Source: Symbiodinium natans (Eukaryota > Sar > Dinophyceae > Suessiales > Symbiodiniaceae). From it: a stretch of 42,500 bases of DNA. How positions within the stretch are numbered: position 1 is the stretch's first letter; each line of letters starts with the position of its first letter. The notes under the pieces were generated by a model that saw only the letters and a list, made by a program, of their open reading frames with translations, did no database searches and was not told where the DNA came from. Shown here piece by piece: positions 12,163-23,342 of the stretch. Where the stretch lies: assembly GCA_905221605.1 (NCBI GenBank), contig CAJNDS010002544.1, positions 156,458 through 198,957 of the forward strand, written 5' to 3'. A program made the translations under genes and the position numbers.

Positions 12163-13026
12163 TCAGAGTTTTAGAAGCATGTCCAGCTCTTTGCACACTT
12201 GGCAGTTCTCGGACGTCATCCAAGCTCTTACCTGAAGCTCCTCTTCTGTGTAGGTCTTCCTGGGTGTCTCATCGGAACACCAAAGCTGAATCAGGCCAGG
12301 AACAAAGTTCATCTGGCAAGTAGCCGGGGCGGACTGTAAGCTTTTGAGCAGTAGCGACGCCCATTCCTGCCGTTGAGGCATCGTCAGAATATGCCGAGCA
12401 TAGGTCAGATGCTGATGGCACCTTATCAGCTTCCTTAAGAGAGGAGCATCAACCTCAGTGACCTCCGGCAATAAATCTTCCATTAACTTCAGCATGGAGT
12501 CTGCGATGAGGTGCTGAGCGAAAGGAAGGCCACCAATTCCAAAGTTGAGAAGTACATGGATGGCCGCAAGACACACAGTGTCGTCGGGATCACGACAATG
12601 CTCGATCAGCAATCGAAGGTTCTCGCCAACGATGAAGCGAACGTCTTCTTCAGGGAAATGGGTGTATTCGGTGTCAGCCAAGCACATGCACCACGACCAG
12701 CCTGAGATGACAAAATGGCGAGTGCTCAGAGAGAGGGGTGGCAAACAATCGCCGCGGAAACGCCTACGAGTAGCTATTGGCTGCAGTGCGACGTAATTGT
12801 CCGAGAGGCAATCAAAGTACTTCTTTTGCTTAACATCTTCAGAGGGATCCCCGTTCGGGATCCTCGAGTCAGCGCTGCGCTCCATCTCTTCCACAAATGC
12901 TAGAACGGAGGCAGACCTGCGCTGCACGCAACGAGCCGTGAGCGCTTCAACTTTCTCAGCACTGGGGTGAAGCAGCTTATAGGGGCCGGCTACGAGGGGC
13001 AGGTCCAAAAAACTACAAGAACCCAC
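12163..13026 (-). CDS. Armadillo/HEAT-like repeat protein, two or more exons
   Basis: Open frame of 287 codons, but 12767-12702 reads as a 66-nt intron (GTAGGC donor, pyrimidine-rich CATCTCAG acceptor). Its length is divisible by three, so the frame stays open. Removing it gives exons 13026-12768 and 12701-12163. The product has helical segments: LRLLIEHCRDPDDTVCLAAI, then HVLLNFGIGG (an armadillo-like helix 3 pattern), and MLKLMEDLLPEVTEVDAPLL followed by RKLIRCHQHL. This suggests alpha-solenoid repeats, so a protein-interaction role. The first codons are uncertain: an AG acceptor near 12957 (CACCCCAG) suggests the ATG at 13026 lies in an upstream intron. The stop at 12163 is followed by a purine-rich spacer. 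Specific function unknown. Confidence 0.6.
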   Translation of the reverse strand: MGSCSFLDLPLVAGPYKLLHPSAEKVEALTARCVQRRSASVLAFVEEMERSADSRIPNGDPSEDVKQKKYFDCLSDNYVALQPIATRRRFRGDCLPPLSLSTRHFVISGWSWCMCLADTEYTHFPEEDVRFIVGENLRLLIEHCRDPDDTVCLAAIHVLLNFGIGGLPFAQHLIADSMLKLMEDLLPEVTEVDAPLLRKLIRCHQHLTYARHILTMPQRQEWASLLLKSLQSAPATCQMNFVPGLIQLWCSDETPRKTYTEEELQVRAWMTSENCQVCKELDMLLKL

Positions 13027-14150
13027 TGATGCCTGTCCAGCCGGCCCATGTCAGCCACATGTTGTAGCAACACCTCAGGTTAGACTTTGAGAGACTGTGG
13101 TGAAAGTGCTCCGTGCAAGGCATAATTTTGGCGATTAGCCATGCTGCATTTCAGCTCCCGGCCTTGGGGCTCCTGGTCAGCTGGGACGTCGTGCGCCATT
13201 CCAGAATCTCTGGCACCTTCAGGATTGCACCACCAGCAGGTCGTGGGCTGGTGGGCCAGGCGGTCGCCACACAACTGGCCATTCGGATGACCGCTCAGGT
13301 TGCTGGCAAGACGCAGAAAGGTACTCCAGTAGATTGGGCCTCATAGCTCCATGCCACAGATCTCCCACACTGACCACTTCATCCAAGCAATGAGGTCAAA
13401 AGCAAAAGGAAACTGGCAAGCAAAGCGTTGGCGGACCGAGGCACAAAAGGAGCTTCTGCGGATCCCAGCCCTCGAAAGTAGCCATCCAAAACAACTGGAA
13501 TCATGTCTTGCAAGCGGGTTGTAAGTTTTGACATTGGGCTAGCGACCTGCTGCCGAGTTGCTGAGTCGCACGCCCCTCGACTGTTCCTGCGATTTGTGCA
13601 TGGTCTTAGGTAGTGTTTTCTCATTCCGGGGTTCATTCTGACCTGCATCATTTTCAGGAATTGCTTATCATTTTGATGTTGCAAAAGGATTCCTGCCGCT
13701 AGGCCGAACGTGCACGCATTGCCTCTTCAAAACAGCGGGCTGACATCGGCAATAATTCTTCTATAAAATCCTTAAGGCAATTCTTGGACTTGTGAAACTT
13801 TGAATTCTCAATTTCGGACCCCGGATTTTCTTAACACGATTCTAATGCTCCCAAAAACCATGCCAGAAATCCGTGCGAAAATCCCGCCCAAAACGAACAA
13901 CATGCGTGTAACAGTGCACATTGCTCCCACCCCAAGAAGGCCCTAGCATTTTTGGTTGGGCTTTGGGGAGGACCCATGGATCCCTCGGAAGGATCTAAGT
14001 CTAAGCCTCCCGAACATGCTAACAAAATCCTGCTTAAAATCTTTGGGTCCTTAAAGGTGGCAAGTTGCACTGCTCCATAGTTGTTGTGGTTTTCGGATGG
14101 TTGTTGGTAGGATTTCAGGTGGGTTTTCCCCAAACAGGAACCGTTTGGGG
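13027..14150. other. No supported gene
   Basis: Open frames are short and lack motifs. The stretch 13740-14150 is comparatively AT-rich and leads into the repeat cluster. Nothing regulatory can be claimed. Confidence 0.4.
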
Positions 14151-14466
14151 TCCTCTCCTCAGAATATAAAGTGTCACGCGCTTGGCTAGATTGCTGTCAC
14201 ACGGTTGGATCCGTGGTCTCCCGTGGTCTCCGGTCATCAGCGCAATTGGGGCCGGACGCGGTTTGGGTCCGTGGTACCCACGGTCCGGATCCGGCCAACA
14301 TGCCCCTGTCGAGCCCAACTTGACGCAGATGGGGTGCTAGTTGCTTACGATGAATTTCAAAAGTGTGCTGGTAACCTAATCGTGGCTCTATAAGGGTTGT
14401 GAATATGCCCCTGCGACCAGTCAAGCAGGTTCCCGAAACTTGGGTGGTAGTTGAATGCGCTTGAAA

Positions 14467-14836
14467 AAGCAGGATGCTAGTTGCGCACGCTCAGTCTCTT
14501 CGCACACACAACGACCAACCAAGACTCCCCTCTGAAACCTTCAAACCTCGCACGCTGGGCCCTACGAGCACGAAGGGAGGGGACATGGCCCTCTGCGACA
14601 AACTTCTAAGGAATATGCTTTTACTTCTACAGTGTTCTGAAAGTAAAAGCGTTAGGAACAACACAGGATGTTTTTGCGCTTGAGTAGAACCCTTTGGCAG
14701 AGCAAGCAGGGTTTGTACCCACCTCTTCTTGCTCTGCGAAAAGGTTTCACAGCCCCATAAAAACAGGTGGCTTAAGTAAACAGAGATGTTTATCCCTTGT
14801 GTGAGGGTAACGTAACCGTGGCTTTATAGGGTGTAC
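14467..14836 (+). repeat. Long direct repeat, copy A (about 370 bp)
   Basis: Starts aagcaggatgctagttgcgc and ends atagggtgtac. It matches copy B at 15624-16043 almost throughout, with scattered substitutions and one insertion in copy B. Contains the conserved hairpin at 14688-14747. Confidence 0.85.
14688..14747. repeat. Conserved imperfect hairpin in repeat copy A
   Basis: Left arm aaccctttggcagagcaag and right arm cttgctctgcgaaaaggttt pair over about 17-19 positions around a loop of about 20 nt. The 10-bp core gcagagcaag / cttgctctgc is perfect. The same hairpin recurs at 15894-15954. Confidence 0.8.
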
Positions 14837-14857
14837 AAGCGCAAAAACATGTGATTT

Positions 14858-14997
14858 CCTAACGTTTGCACTTTCAGAAAACTGTAGACGTCAAAACAGC
14901 TTCCTTAGAGTCTTGTCGTATGTCCCCTCCCTTGGTGCTCCTAAAGTTTGGTGAGGGCCCTAGAAGCTTGTCGCATGTCCGTTCGTGCTCGTCGGGC
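14858..14997 (-). repeat. Inverted repeat, left arm
   Basis: The reverse complement matches the segment at about 15399-15533 (shared words include gagggccctcaccaaac and aggggacatacgacaa), diverged and about 400 bp apart. The arms could fold back on each other. Confidence 0.7.
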
Positions 14998-15398
14998 GAG
15001 GCCCTTAGAGGTGGTTCATGTGACCGTTTTGAAGTGCAGACGGGTTTTGGGGCCACGATTACGTTACCAGCACGGGCTTTTGGATAAAATGCCGGCGGGC
15101 TTTAGGGCCACGATTACGCTACCAACGCAGGCTTTTGGGCGCAGAACGCAAGCCCTGAAAATGTGTCTTGGAGCTTTACAGCACCATAGATCCTGCGACT
15201 AAATAGCATTTGGTCATCAGGGCGCAGAAGGGGTGCTAGTTGCTTACGGCATCACCCTACGAGCGCGGAGTGAAACTTGTGTTTTAACGTGTTGTTAAAA
15301 CACCATGGATGTTTCCCCGGCAACCAAATAGGTCGCGCCATGGCACGAGCTATTTGGTCATCAGGGCGCAAGCGGGGTGCTAGCTGCTTACGATGTCA

Positions 15399-15533
15399 CC
15401 CTACGAGGGCGAAGGGAGGGGACATGCGACAAACTTCGAGGGCCCTCACCAAACCCCACGAGCACAAAGGAGGGGACATACGACAAACCTCTTAAGGGAT
15501 ATGTGTTTACCTCTACAGTGTTCTGAATCCCCA
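15399..15533 (+). repeat. Inverted repeat, right arm
   Basis: Partner of the arm at 14858-14997, reading in the opposite orientation. It also holds two near-tandem copies of the gaagggaggggacat-type word, at about 15411 and 15465. Confidence 0.7.
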
Positions 15534-15623
15534 AGCTTGGGTGCTAACAGGATGCTAGTTGAACACGCTCGGTCCCCAAACCTTTGAGGATGCTATTTAA
15601 TTTGAACATGCTCGGTCCCCAAG

Positions 15624-16043
15624 AAGCAGGATACTAGTTGCGCACGCTCAGTCTCTTCGCACACACAAGGACCAACCAAGACGCCTCTCTGAAACCTTCA
15701 AACCTCGCACGCTGGACCCTTCAAGCACGTTCTGGTTCTAGTTGCTTTCAGGCCTAACCTTCAGGGGCCCTCACCCTACGAGCACGAAGGGAGGGGACAT
15801 ATGACAAACCCCTAACGGACATGCTTTTACTTCTGCAGCGTTCTGCAAGTGCAAACGTTTGGAACAACATAGGCTGTGTTTGCGCTTGAATAGAACCCTT
15901 TCACAGAGCAAGCAGGGTTTGTCCCCAACCCTTCTTGCTCTGCGAAAAGGTTTCACAGCCCCTTAAAAAAAGGTGGTTTAAGTAAACAAAGATGTTTATC
16001 CCTTGCGCGAGGGTAACGTAAATCGCGGCTCCATAGGGTGTAC
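15624..16043 (+). repeat. Long direct repeat, copy B (about 420 bp)
   Basis: Counterpart of 14467-14836. About 45-50 extra bases near 15727-15775 account for most of the length difference. Contains the hairpin at 15894-15954. Confidence 0.85.
15894..15954. repeat. Conserved imperfect hairpin in repeat copy B
   Basis: Same arms as in copy A. The bases flanking the core differ between copies, but the 9-bp core cagagcaag / cttgctctg is kept. Confidence 0.8.
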
Positions 16044-16179
16044 TTGGCACAGCCCAAGAACCTTCCCCAAAATCATACCCAAAGATCCTCGCATTCGGTT
16101 TTGTTTTTCGAGGGAGGAGGAGGGCTAGCGCACACTTTTCCATGCCGGTCATCGTGTCTGGATGATTTTGCTGGAGTAG

Positions 16180-16330
16180 TAATGGAATAGTGCATGGGGG
16201 AATAGTACTGGAGCAGTACTGGACTTGTACTGGAATTTTACTGCTGTACTGGCGTCGTACTGGAGCAGTGCATTAGTACGGGAGTCGTACTGCTCTAGTA
16301 CTGGAGCAGTACTGGAGTACGGGAGAGAAG
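16180..16330. repeat. Degenerate minisatellite of gtactggag-type units
   Basis: About a dozen variants of tactggagcag / gtactggagt in head-to-tail order with irregular spacing of 9-15 bp. No coding potential. Confidence 0.8.
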
Positions 16331-16474
16331 GTAAATCCTGAAAGCGATCATGCCTAGAGTATACTATGCGTATACTTATGAGCGAAGAACATCCCCATCC
16401 TGCAAATGCAGAGAAGGAATTTGCGGGCTGCCCTTCCCGACCGCTCTCTGATTTCTACTGGCTCTGGAGCAGGG

Positions 16475-16670
16475 CGCTGCAGGGATTATCAGGGGTTGGG
16501 CACTGCAAGGATTTTTCCGCGGTTGGGCACTGCAGGGATGCTCTGGGTTGGGCAAGGATTCTCTGGGTTGGGCACTACAAGGTTTTTTCAAGGTTTTTTT
16601 TTGAGGTTGATCACTGCAGGGATTTTCTGGGATTGGGGATGGGGGTTGGGAACTCAGGGATTCTCTGGGA
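16475..16670. repeat. Degenerate minisatellite, about 25-35 bp units
   Basis: Repeated ttgggcactgcagggat-like units separated by ttctctgg or tttttc blocks. Units vary in length. Open frames here are low-complexity artefacts. Confidence 0.75.
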
Positions 16671-16679
16671 GTGGGCCCC

Positions 16680-17300
16680 GGGAGACCGGCCGGACGAGGA
16701 GTAGACCCGGCAAGGAGCACAGCTGAGTTCAAAATTTAACAACCTCACACCGAAAGTGGGGAATAGCATGTATTTACGACCATCAGTCCATGGCACAGAA
16801 TGTCTTAAGCAACTTAAGCATCTGCCCAGAAGGTTGAGGTAAACAGTGGGACGCAGCGCTTGAGCTACTCCTGGGTTCGATGAATGAAGACGCATTTGTC
16901 TTAGACTTCGGAATGATGCTCTCATGCTGCACGTCATGACCGATCGTCGTTTCTCTATACTGTTTCCTGGGATTCGATGACTGTCTACCATCTTCCGGAG
17001 GTCTTGCACAGTTCATGCGCATAGCGTTAGAGCTTTAGGGCGTGGGTCTTTGCAGCCTTTGGGTTTAACCTCTTTATGTTTCCCCTTTGTCTCGGGAGGA
17101 AGGGGGGCTGGGGCTTGCTAGGGATGGGCTGGCCTTCAGGGTTGCGCGCTTTGCTTCGGGCTGCTGGGGTTGTCCGAGCCGAGGTGCACTGTAAGTGGTT
17201 GCGGACCGGAAGAGTCGGAATCCACCTGGGGCAAGCAAGAGTGCGGCTTATCAGGGATTCCAGCAACAATACTTCAACGTGTGGCTGCTTGCTTGAAAAG
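16680..17300. other. No supported gene
   Basis: The minus-strand frame 17022-16783 has a mixed, protein-like composition and could be an exon of the next gene, but no motif or phase-consistent splice pair was found. Confidence 0.35.
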
Positions 17301-17339
17301 CCGAAGTCACTTCCGAGTTTGCGCTGGCCACGGAAGTGC

Positions 17340-18345
17340 TCTCGGCAGTACTCGTCTGGCAGCTTGCATCCGCTTTCGCGACGTCAGCAGGGCACCTGCT
17401 TTCGAAGCTTGCCACGATCATGCTGTAAGGCAGCACGGAACAACTCAGCACGATTCGCCCTTGACCCAAAATGGTCCCGGAGACTTGCACTCAGCTTCGG
17501 ACTGTTGAAGTTGCGACTTCAACTCCTGGACCTGGCTCTTCTCGGCCTCCCACAGCTGGTCCACCACATTCAGCCTTCTGCTCACTGTGCCCAGCCTTAC
17601 ATCGAGCAAGCTTCATTCAACTGGAACTCTTTCTGGCCCATGTCAAAGTAAGAGCCCGGCTCCCGCTTGCAGGTCTTCAGCTCTGTCCGAAGCTCATGCT
17701 CACAGCTACGAGAAACTTCTAATAGATGTTTAAGGATCTCGATGTTGGCCTGCAGGTTAGTGGACCTGAAGCTGTTGCTAAGAGACATCGAATCCTGCCA
17801 TCTTGATTGAACTCAATCAAGCTGTGCACTGAGCACTCGGCGACCGCACTTTCGCCTCAAGTTCGTCCAACATTTTTTGTCCTTCTTGTTATCGAGCGTC
17901 ACGAGATCCAAGCGACATCTCAAGGAGGCGTTCCTCAGCATCGCGCAGTTCACGCCCGGAACTTCCGCAGTGAACGCGAGCATCGATACACGTTGAGGGC
18001 CAGACTCTTCCTGCAGGCTCTCGATTTCGAGTTTCGCCTCCTGCAACTCCTGATAGGACCTTGGCGCACGTCACAAAACATCGGGTCAACGGCCAAGCTT
18101 TCAACTGTACTACACTGTACTGTGTCGCGGGACGCACACATATGCACACATTGTACGTTTTGCTGCCGCGGCGCACGAGCGCCGTGTCCTGTCATGCATG
18201 CGAACGGCAGTCACTCACACGAAGAGCAAGCTGCAAGCTGTCCTCCGTAGAATTCGTGGATGGAGATGTGTCACCATACTCAGGCACGAATTCCTTCCTC
18301 GCAACCGTGTTGAGATGCTCTGGGTCATTGTTTTAGAGTTGGGCG
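17340..18345 (-). CDS. Second multi-exon coiled-coil protein
   Basis: Minus-strand exon-like frames in order: about 18335-18222 (contains NDPEHLNTVARKEFVPEYGD), about 18055-18010 (LQEAKLEIESLQEES), about 17960-17895 (ELRDAEERLLEMSLGSRDA), about 17875-17835 (MLDELEAKVR), about 17770-17600 (NLQANIEILKHLLEVSRSCE, then HELRTELKTCKREPG), about 17570-17475 (RRLNVVDQLWEAEKSQVQEL, then KSQLQQSEAE) and about 17450-17395 (AELFRAALQHDRGKLRKQ, donor GTGCCC). Strong heptad character with many E/K/Q/L. Probably a cytoskeletal or scaffold protein, but no family can be named. Phases are not all verified, and start and stop were not found. Confidence 0.5.
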
Positions 18346-18449
18346 ACGCTGTCAAGCACAGGGATGGAAGTAACTGCTTTCCTGGAGAAACAAGCCTCTT
18401 GTTCCTCTGGTTAAATCCAAAAACTCAATGGCCTTTCTGAGAATCCTGT

Positions 18450-19010
18450 ACTGGTTTTGGCCAACTCTGGTTCGAATAACTGACATGCCTGTGCACCTTC
18501 AAGCTGAGTCTTCGGCCAACCCACTTCGTAGGTGCCATGGGTGTGCCAATCCGGCGGCCACCATGACGGCGACATGACCGGAGGCGATACCGACTTGCAG
18601 TTACAAGTAGGCTGAGCGCGGCTTGGTTTTCATTGGAGTTTCAGTAGTGCTTTCGACGTAAGCTCAGATTGTCAGTCCAGCTGTCCCTACTGCCTGAAGG
18701 AAGATGATGCTGACGAGCGTGTGCCTGCGGTTCTGTTCGGATTTGTTGGGCTGCTCTTGCGGCTGCAATCATTCGTGTGAGCAGTCCTCTCCATGCCCGC
18801 AAGACAGTGGCAGTGGTCTGTCAAAGGGTTTTGCGAGAAGAGCTTGCCTGCGATTGCTCTGGCGATTGCTCTTGCGATTGCTCTGCGAGGCTGAGGGACC
18901 AAAGCAAGGAAAATCTTCGTCCCTGTCTGCCAGGGTTCTGTGGGGCAATAACATCTGCGAGGTGAAGTGTGGACTCGGCGGGAATGTGCTACTGCTACTA
19001 GGACGACATC
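18450..19010. other. No supported gene
   Basis: Between the coiled-coil gene and the microsatellite. The open frames here are extensions of the low-complexity frames through the TAG repeat and are not credible genes. A short gattgctc(tg/tt)gc repeat occurs at about 18850-18885. Confidence 0.45.
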
Positions 19011-19011
19011 T

Positions 19012-19468
<457 letters not shown>

Positions 19469-19637
19469 GCCCCTCAAGCTGCATTCAGTAGAGGTTGCTG
19501 TTACAAGGTTTCACTTCAGTTGCTCACTTGACTTTTTAGCGACGCATATCAGTCAAGTTGCTAAAGACTGGGCCAGTCAAAGTCGGACGAGAAGCTGTCA
19601 TCGGAATGGAAAACCTACATGCGAACGTTGCGAACCA

Positions 19638-21299
19638 TCACGAGCAGTCAGTTTGACTGGCTGCGGCCTTTTTCATGGTCCGTGTCGAGTCCTCAGGCAG
19701 CTTTCGGGAACTTGGCAGCATGGCCTGCTGGCAGTCGTCCTGCAATGCTGAAAGCGAACATCGAAGCGCGCGCATTGCGGAAGAAATGTCCGAAAGACGG
19801 CGATCTGACCTCTTCTCTTCAGGGCTACGTCTGTCACGGTGGCATTGAAGGCGATCCAGGAACCCAGCCTGGATACCATCCACTTGTTGCATTGCCCTCT
19901 CACCAGCGGATTGCATACCTTCGCGCACGATCTCCTCCAGCTGCTTGTCGGCTTTGTCGACAGCAGTGAAAGAGATCCAGAAACGCTTCCGCACCATCAG
20001 CTGCATCTCACGTGAGACAGCATCAAGCCTGCTGCCTCGCAGCCGCAAGAGGCCATCCTGCAACTCCATACGGGTAACTTTCCCATTGTGGTCATCATCA
20101 ATTAGGCACGTCAGCCGGGATGCTTCCGAAGGAAGCGCAATCTTCATGTCATCAAGCACCTCCCGCGCTGGGACCGACTGCAGTAGCTTCACATACTCCG
20201 TCTCAGAAAGGTAATTTCGCCTCCTTCTGCTCGCCGTTTCAAAAAGATCTGTAATCCTGTCTCTCAATTCTTCAATTTCGAAATCTTTCTCATCTGCCGA
20301 CACAGGTGGCATCTGCCTGGCAAGTTCCATGACTCGTTCGCAGACAACGCCTGTGACCAAGTTCAACAGAGCGAAATTGCTCAGGAAAATGAAAATGACT
20401 AAGTACACTGACCAATAGTCAGAGTCGCGCATCATTGCTTCTGAAATTTCTGGCCAGCCTTCAACCAGCACCAGCTTGATATGAGTAAGGAAACTGGCCG
20501 GAACGGTTCCGAAAAAGTACTGAAGCTCGGCACTCGGGGCATCCCCTAAAGCCTCTGAACATAGCAGCGCCCCCACATACGACAGGATTCCTAGCATAAT
20601 CATTGCGTCCATGATTGTAATCAGTGTGCTAGCCAAGCCCTTCACCAAAAGAGCCAAGGCTGGTACGATCTGCAGAATGTGGACAAACCGCAGGATCCGC
20701 AGGAGGCGAACCGTCCGCACGAGACCAACCATCGCCCCAGGCAGTGAGATTTCTGTTACTTGGAGGACAACGTATCCTCCTGCACTGAGAAGTAGAATGC
20801 AATCCAGGATTCCAAGCGCAGAGCACATGAATTTTCTACCCACGGCTCGAAGCCTCAGAATATATTCAACCGCGAACACAATGAATAGCACACAGTCCAT
20901 CGTCAGGACGAAGTAGAAAGCAAAACCACCTTGTTGTCGAAGAGCCCCGCCAGCCAGTTGAAAATGTCTGTGTTCCACTTGTGCTTGGGCCGCAAATTCC
21001 AGTTCCAGATCTATACCCATCATCAGCGCTTGCACGGTAATGGCCATTCCAAACAGCAGGGACGCTTGTTTAGTCAGAATCCAGGCATTGCCAGCCTGCC
21101 GAACGCGGCGCACATACGTGTGATGAATGCCGTCCAGTTTGATCCACTTGGGGGAGCTTGCAACACCTGTCAGCATCGATGACGAGCCTGAGCGTAGGGT
21201 CCGCAGACTCGTTGGCTTCTTGGCCACATCGATTTCGGACGGCAGTCTCACCAAGTCGGCATTTGCACCTTTCAGGCCTCCAATCCTTCCGCGAAACAT
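19638..21299 (-). CDS. Voltage-gated cation channel, single six-helix domain with EF-hand
   Basis: A 553-codon uninterrupted frame. Predicted plasma- or organelle-membrane ion channel. S1 about 75-97, S2 about 126-150, S3 about 158-180. S4 about 190-212, with arginines every third residue (VRTVRLLRILRFVH). S5 about 222-248, pore loop about 268-285 with V-E-G-W (E280, W282), S6 about 296-322. A cytosolic tail carries a canonical EF-hand loop at 401-412 (DDDHNGKVTRME: Asp, Asp, Asn, Gly, Glu at positions 1, 3, 5, 6, 12), so Ca2+ regulation is likely. The E-G-W filter resembles single-domain Ca2+/Na+ channels; ion preference is inferred. Absence of introns contrasts with neighbours. The ATG at 21299 is the first in frame; an upstream exon cannot be excluded. 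Confidence 0.85.
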   Translation of the reverse strand: MFRGRIGGLKGANADLVRLPSEIDVAKKPTSLRTLRSGSSSMLTGVASSPKWIKLDGIHHTYVRRVRQAGNAWILTKQASLLFGMAITVQALMMGIDLELEFAAQAQVEHRHFQLAGGALRQQGGFAFYFVLTMDCVLFIVFAVEYILRLRAVGRKFMCSALGILDCILLLSAGGYVVLQVTEISLPGAMVGLVRTVRLLRILRFVHILQIVPALALLVKGLASTLITIMDAMIMLGILSYVGALLCSEALGDAPSAELQYFFGTVPASFLTHIKLVLVEGWPEISEAMMRDSDYWSVYLVIFIFLSNFALLNLVTGVVCERVMELARQMPPVSADEKDFEIEELRDRITDLFETASRRRRNYLSETEYVKLLQSVPAREVLDDMKIALPSEASRLTCLIDDDHNGKVTRMELQDGLLRLRGSRLDAVSREMQLMVRKRFWISFTAVDKADKQLEEIVREGMQSAGERAMQQVDGIQAGFLDRLQCHRDRRSPEEKRSDRRLSDISSAMRALRCSLSALQDDCQQAMLPSSRKLPEDSTRTMKKAAASQTDCS

Positions 21300-22276
21300 C
21301 TTTGTAGCTGGACTGCGGAATCCAGGGGCTTACTATGGCTGAATTCAGTAAGGTCGGGGGCGCCATGCCCACTGCTTTGCAACGTGGACTGAGCCAAAGG
21401 GAGAGAACGGGGGACTGAATCTTCGCGTGACTCTATAAAGCACACCTTGAAATACCAAAATAGCACTATAGCCTAGTAGGATACCCTAGAGCCCTTGTCA
21501 ACGTGATGCTTGACGATGGTTGGCGTTCCATCGTTTTTGCATGCTGCGCGTTTGCCACCTTCTGGGCAAGCCTTTGGCCCAGCGGCGAAGCATTAACCTG
21601 TGACAAGGCTACATGCACAACTGCTCAGCTTGCAGATAACACATCCCGGCAACGCTGATCGCCCTCAAACGTGCAAACCGCACAGCTGACGTCACGTCGG
21701 ACAGCGTGTCAGTGTTGGGCATGGTCAAGTCGGGGCTCAAGCCCGACTCAAGCCCCTACACTGGCGAGAAGAAGCGCAGCGGCCTCGTCCAACAACAAGA
21801 GCATTGCCTGGCTCTGATACAAGGGCGTGCGGATGATGTGGCATGAGAAGCAGGTTGAGGCAACCCGACTGAAAGTGGCGGATTCCGAGAGCCTGTCTTT
21901 CAGCATGCTGCGACCGATCGTGCTCGACCAGGATGGGCGCCAGGCGCCTCACAGCAACAAACTCACCGAGGCTCTGCATATGCGCGAGAATTCGACAAAA
22001 AATGCAGAAGAGGAGGAGAAACTCCTTCTATAAAAAAGGATCTCAGAGTGTGGTTCGATGGCAGTGGCAGTGGTGGCAGGGCGCCTGAAATCGGGATCGG
22101 CCTCGCCAAAGGCACAAAGCCGGGCCCGGAGAGCGCAGCGGAAGCCCTCAAAGGAGTCCTCCAAAGAGGAGAGGGAGGGATGCTGCTGCAAAGGTTGAAG
22201 CATGTTGAAGCATGTTGAAACACCGGCTGCGTCCTGTGCTGGTGAATGAGGGCTGCCAAGGCTGCAGCTCGACCTA

Positions 22277-22342
22277 AGCAGCTCACAAGCAGCTCATCAG
22301 CAGCTCATCAGCAGCTCGAGAGCAGCTCGAGAGCAGCTGGTC
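22277..22342. repeat. 11-bp tandem repeat, six units
   Basis: Units of agcagctcatc / agcagctcgag, six in a row with one or two changes each. Confidence 0.85.
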
Positions 22343-23342
22343 AGACGAAGCCGACTCGGTGGCTTTGCTGCATATTGCTGCATTACTCAGTGTAAGACCA
22401 AGCAGCAATGCCGCGAGAAACGACACTGCTGGCGAAGGAAACCTATAGATCAAGTTCACAGAGGACCCAATTAGGAAGAGCGGGAGAGAGCAGGCAATGT
22501 TGGGGGCCGCCTCATCGTCACACAAGTGTAGGGCAGACCGCGCCTGAAAGGCAATCTAATGGCATAGAGGACACAAATGCCCTTCACACATCGCCAGAAC
22601 TGCGCCTGATAGGCAGCATGCCTTCTCCAATCGCGACTCCCAGAATTTGGGCCTGACAATCTGCGACCCCTCCTCGAAGACTGCTCTGTGTTCTGTGCCC
22701 ATGTTCGAAGCCTCCTGGAAAGGATGTGGCAAGCACCTGACACGACGTTGCACTGAATGCTCTATCGTACCTTAGAGGGCCTTCACAAGGTCTTTTTTAA
22801 GTGAACTGGGGACGCACTGAGAAAGATGTTGCTGATGTCCACCAATGCCAGCCTCGACTGTGAGCATGCTGCCAATGCTGAAGTGCCTTTCGAGGACTGG
22901 ATCCTGAGATGAACCGAAATTGCCAATTTCAACACGAAATATCATCCGAGCAAACTGAAACGATCTTCCAAGGAGTCCCTAAGGCTTCAGCCCGGAGAGC
23001 CTCGTTCTCACGACCTGATCTCTGCAGGCTCTATTGCCCAAGGTTTCTCTATGACATTGGGACGTGGTGGATCTCTGGGACTGATGCCACTGCTCTGGCA
23101 AGGATTCATCAGGTTGTGTAGACGCGGTCTGACACAAGGAGAGGCTCGGAAACCACGGGGGCATCCCAAGAGCACTGGCGAATCTTCAAGGCCAAGGCCT
23201 TGCAGGCCCCAGTATAACCCGAGAGGCCTGTGCCTGGGTTAGAAGGCTGGGATCAGTTGTCGCAAGCAGCCTCGAAGGATGAAACGCGTGCCTGAAGCAC
23301 GCCATGGCACGCCTTCCAGCAACGTATGACAAACACAGCACC

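Larger units (their letters stand above)
14150..16050. mobile_element. Composite cluster of dispersed repeats, possibly a non-coding mobile element
   Basis: Built from modules that recur in direct and inverted orientation. A module with ctatttggtcatcagggcgc at about 15203-15264 and 15349-15411. A variable word close to gtgctagttgc at about 14332, 14473, 15234, 15379, 15553, 15632 and 15737. The word gaagggaggggacat at about 14574, 15411 and 15784, with a reverse copy near 14920. A module with ggccacgattacgttacc at 15050 and 15110, with inverted relatives near 14803 and 16010. No long open frame or transposase motif is present. Repeats are diverged, so the cluster is not recent. I call it a possible mobile element only because of this modular structure. 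Confidence 0.5.

Noticed and set aside
14240-14290. Near-palindrome ggtccgtggtacccacggtcc as a possible operator or hairpin
   Set aside because: Short, GC-rich and imperfect, in a region full of similar short words; no gene start nearby.
21827-22033. Plus-strand open frame with protein-like composition
   Set aside because: The opposite strand is equally plausible, no motif on either, and all recognised genes lie on the minus strand.
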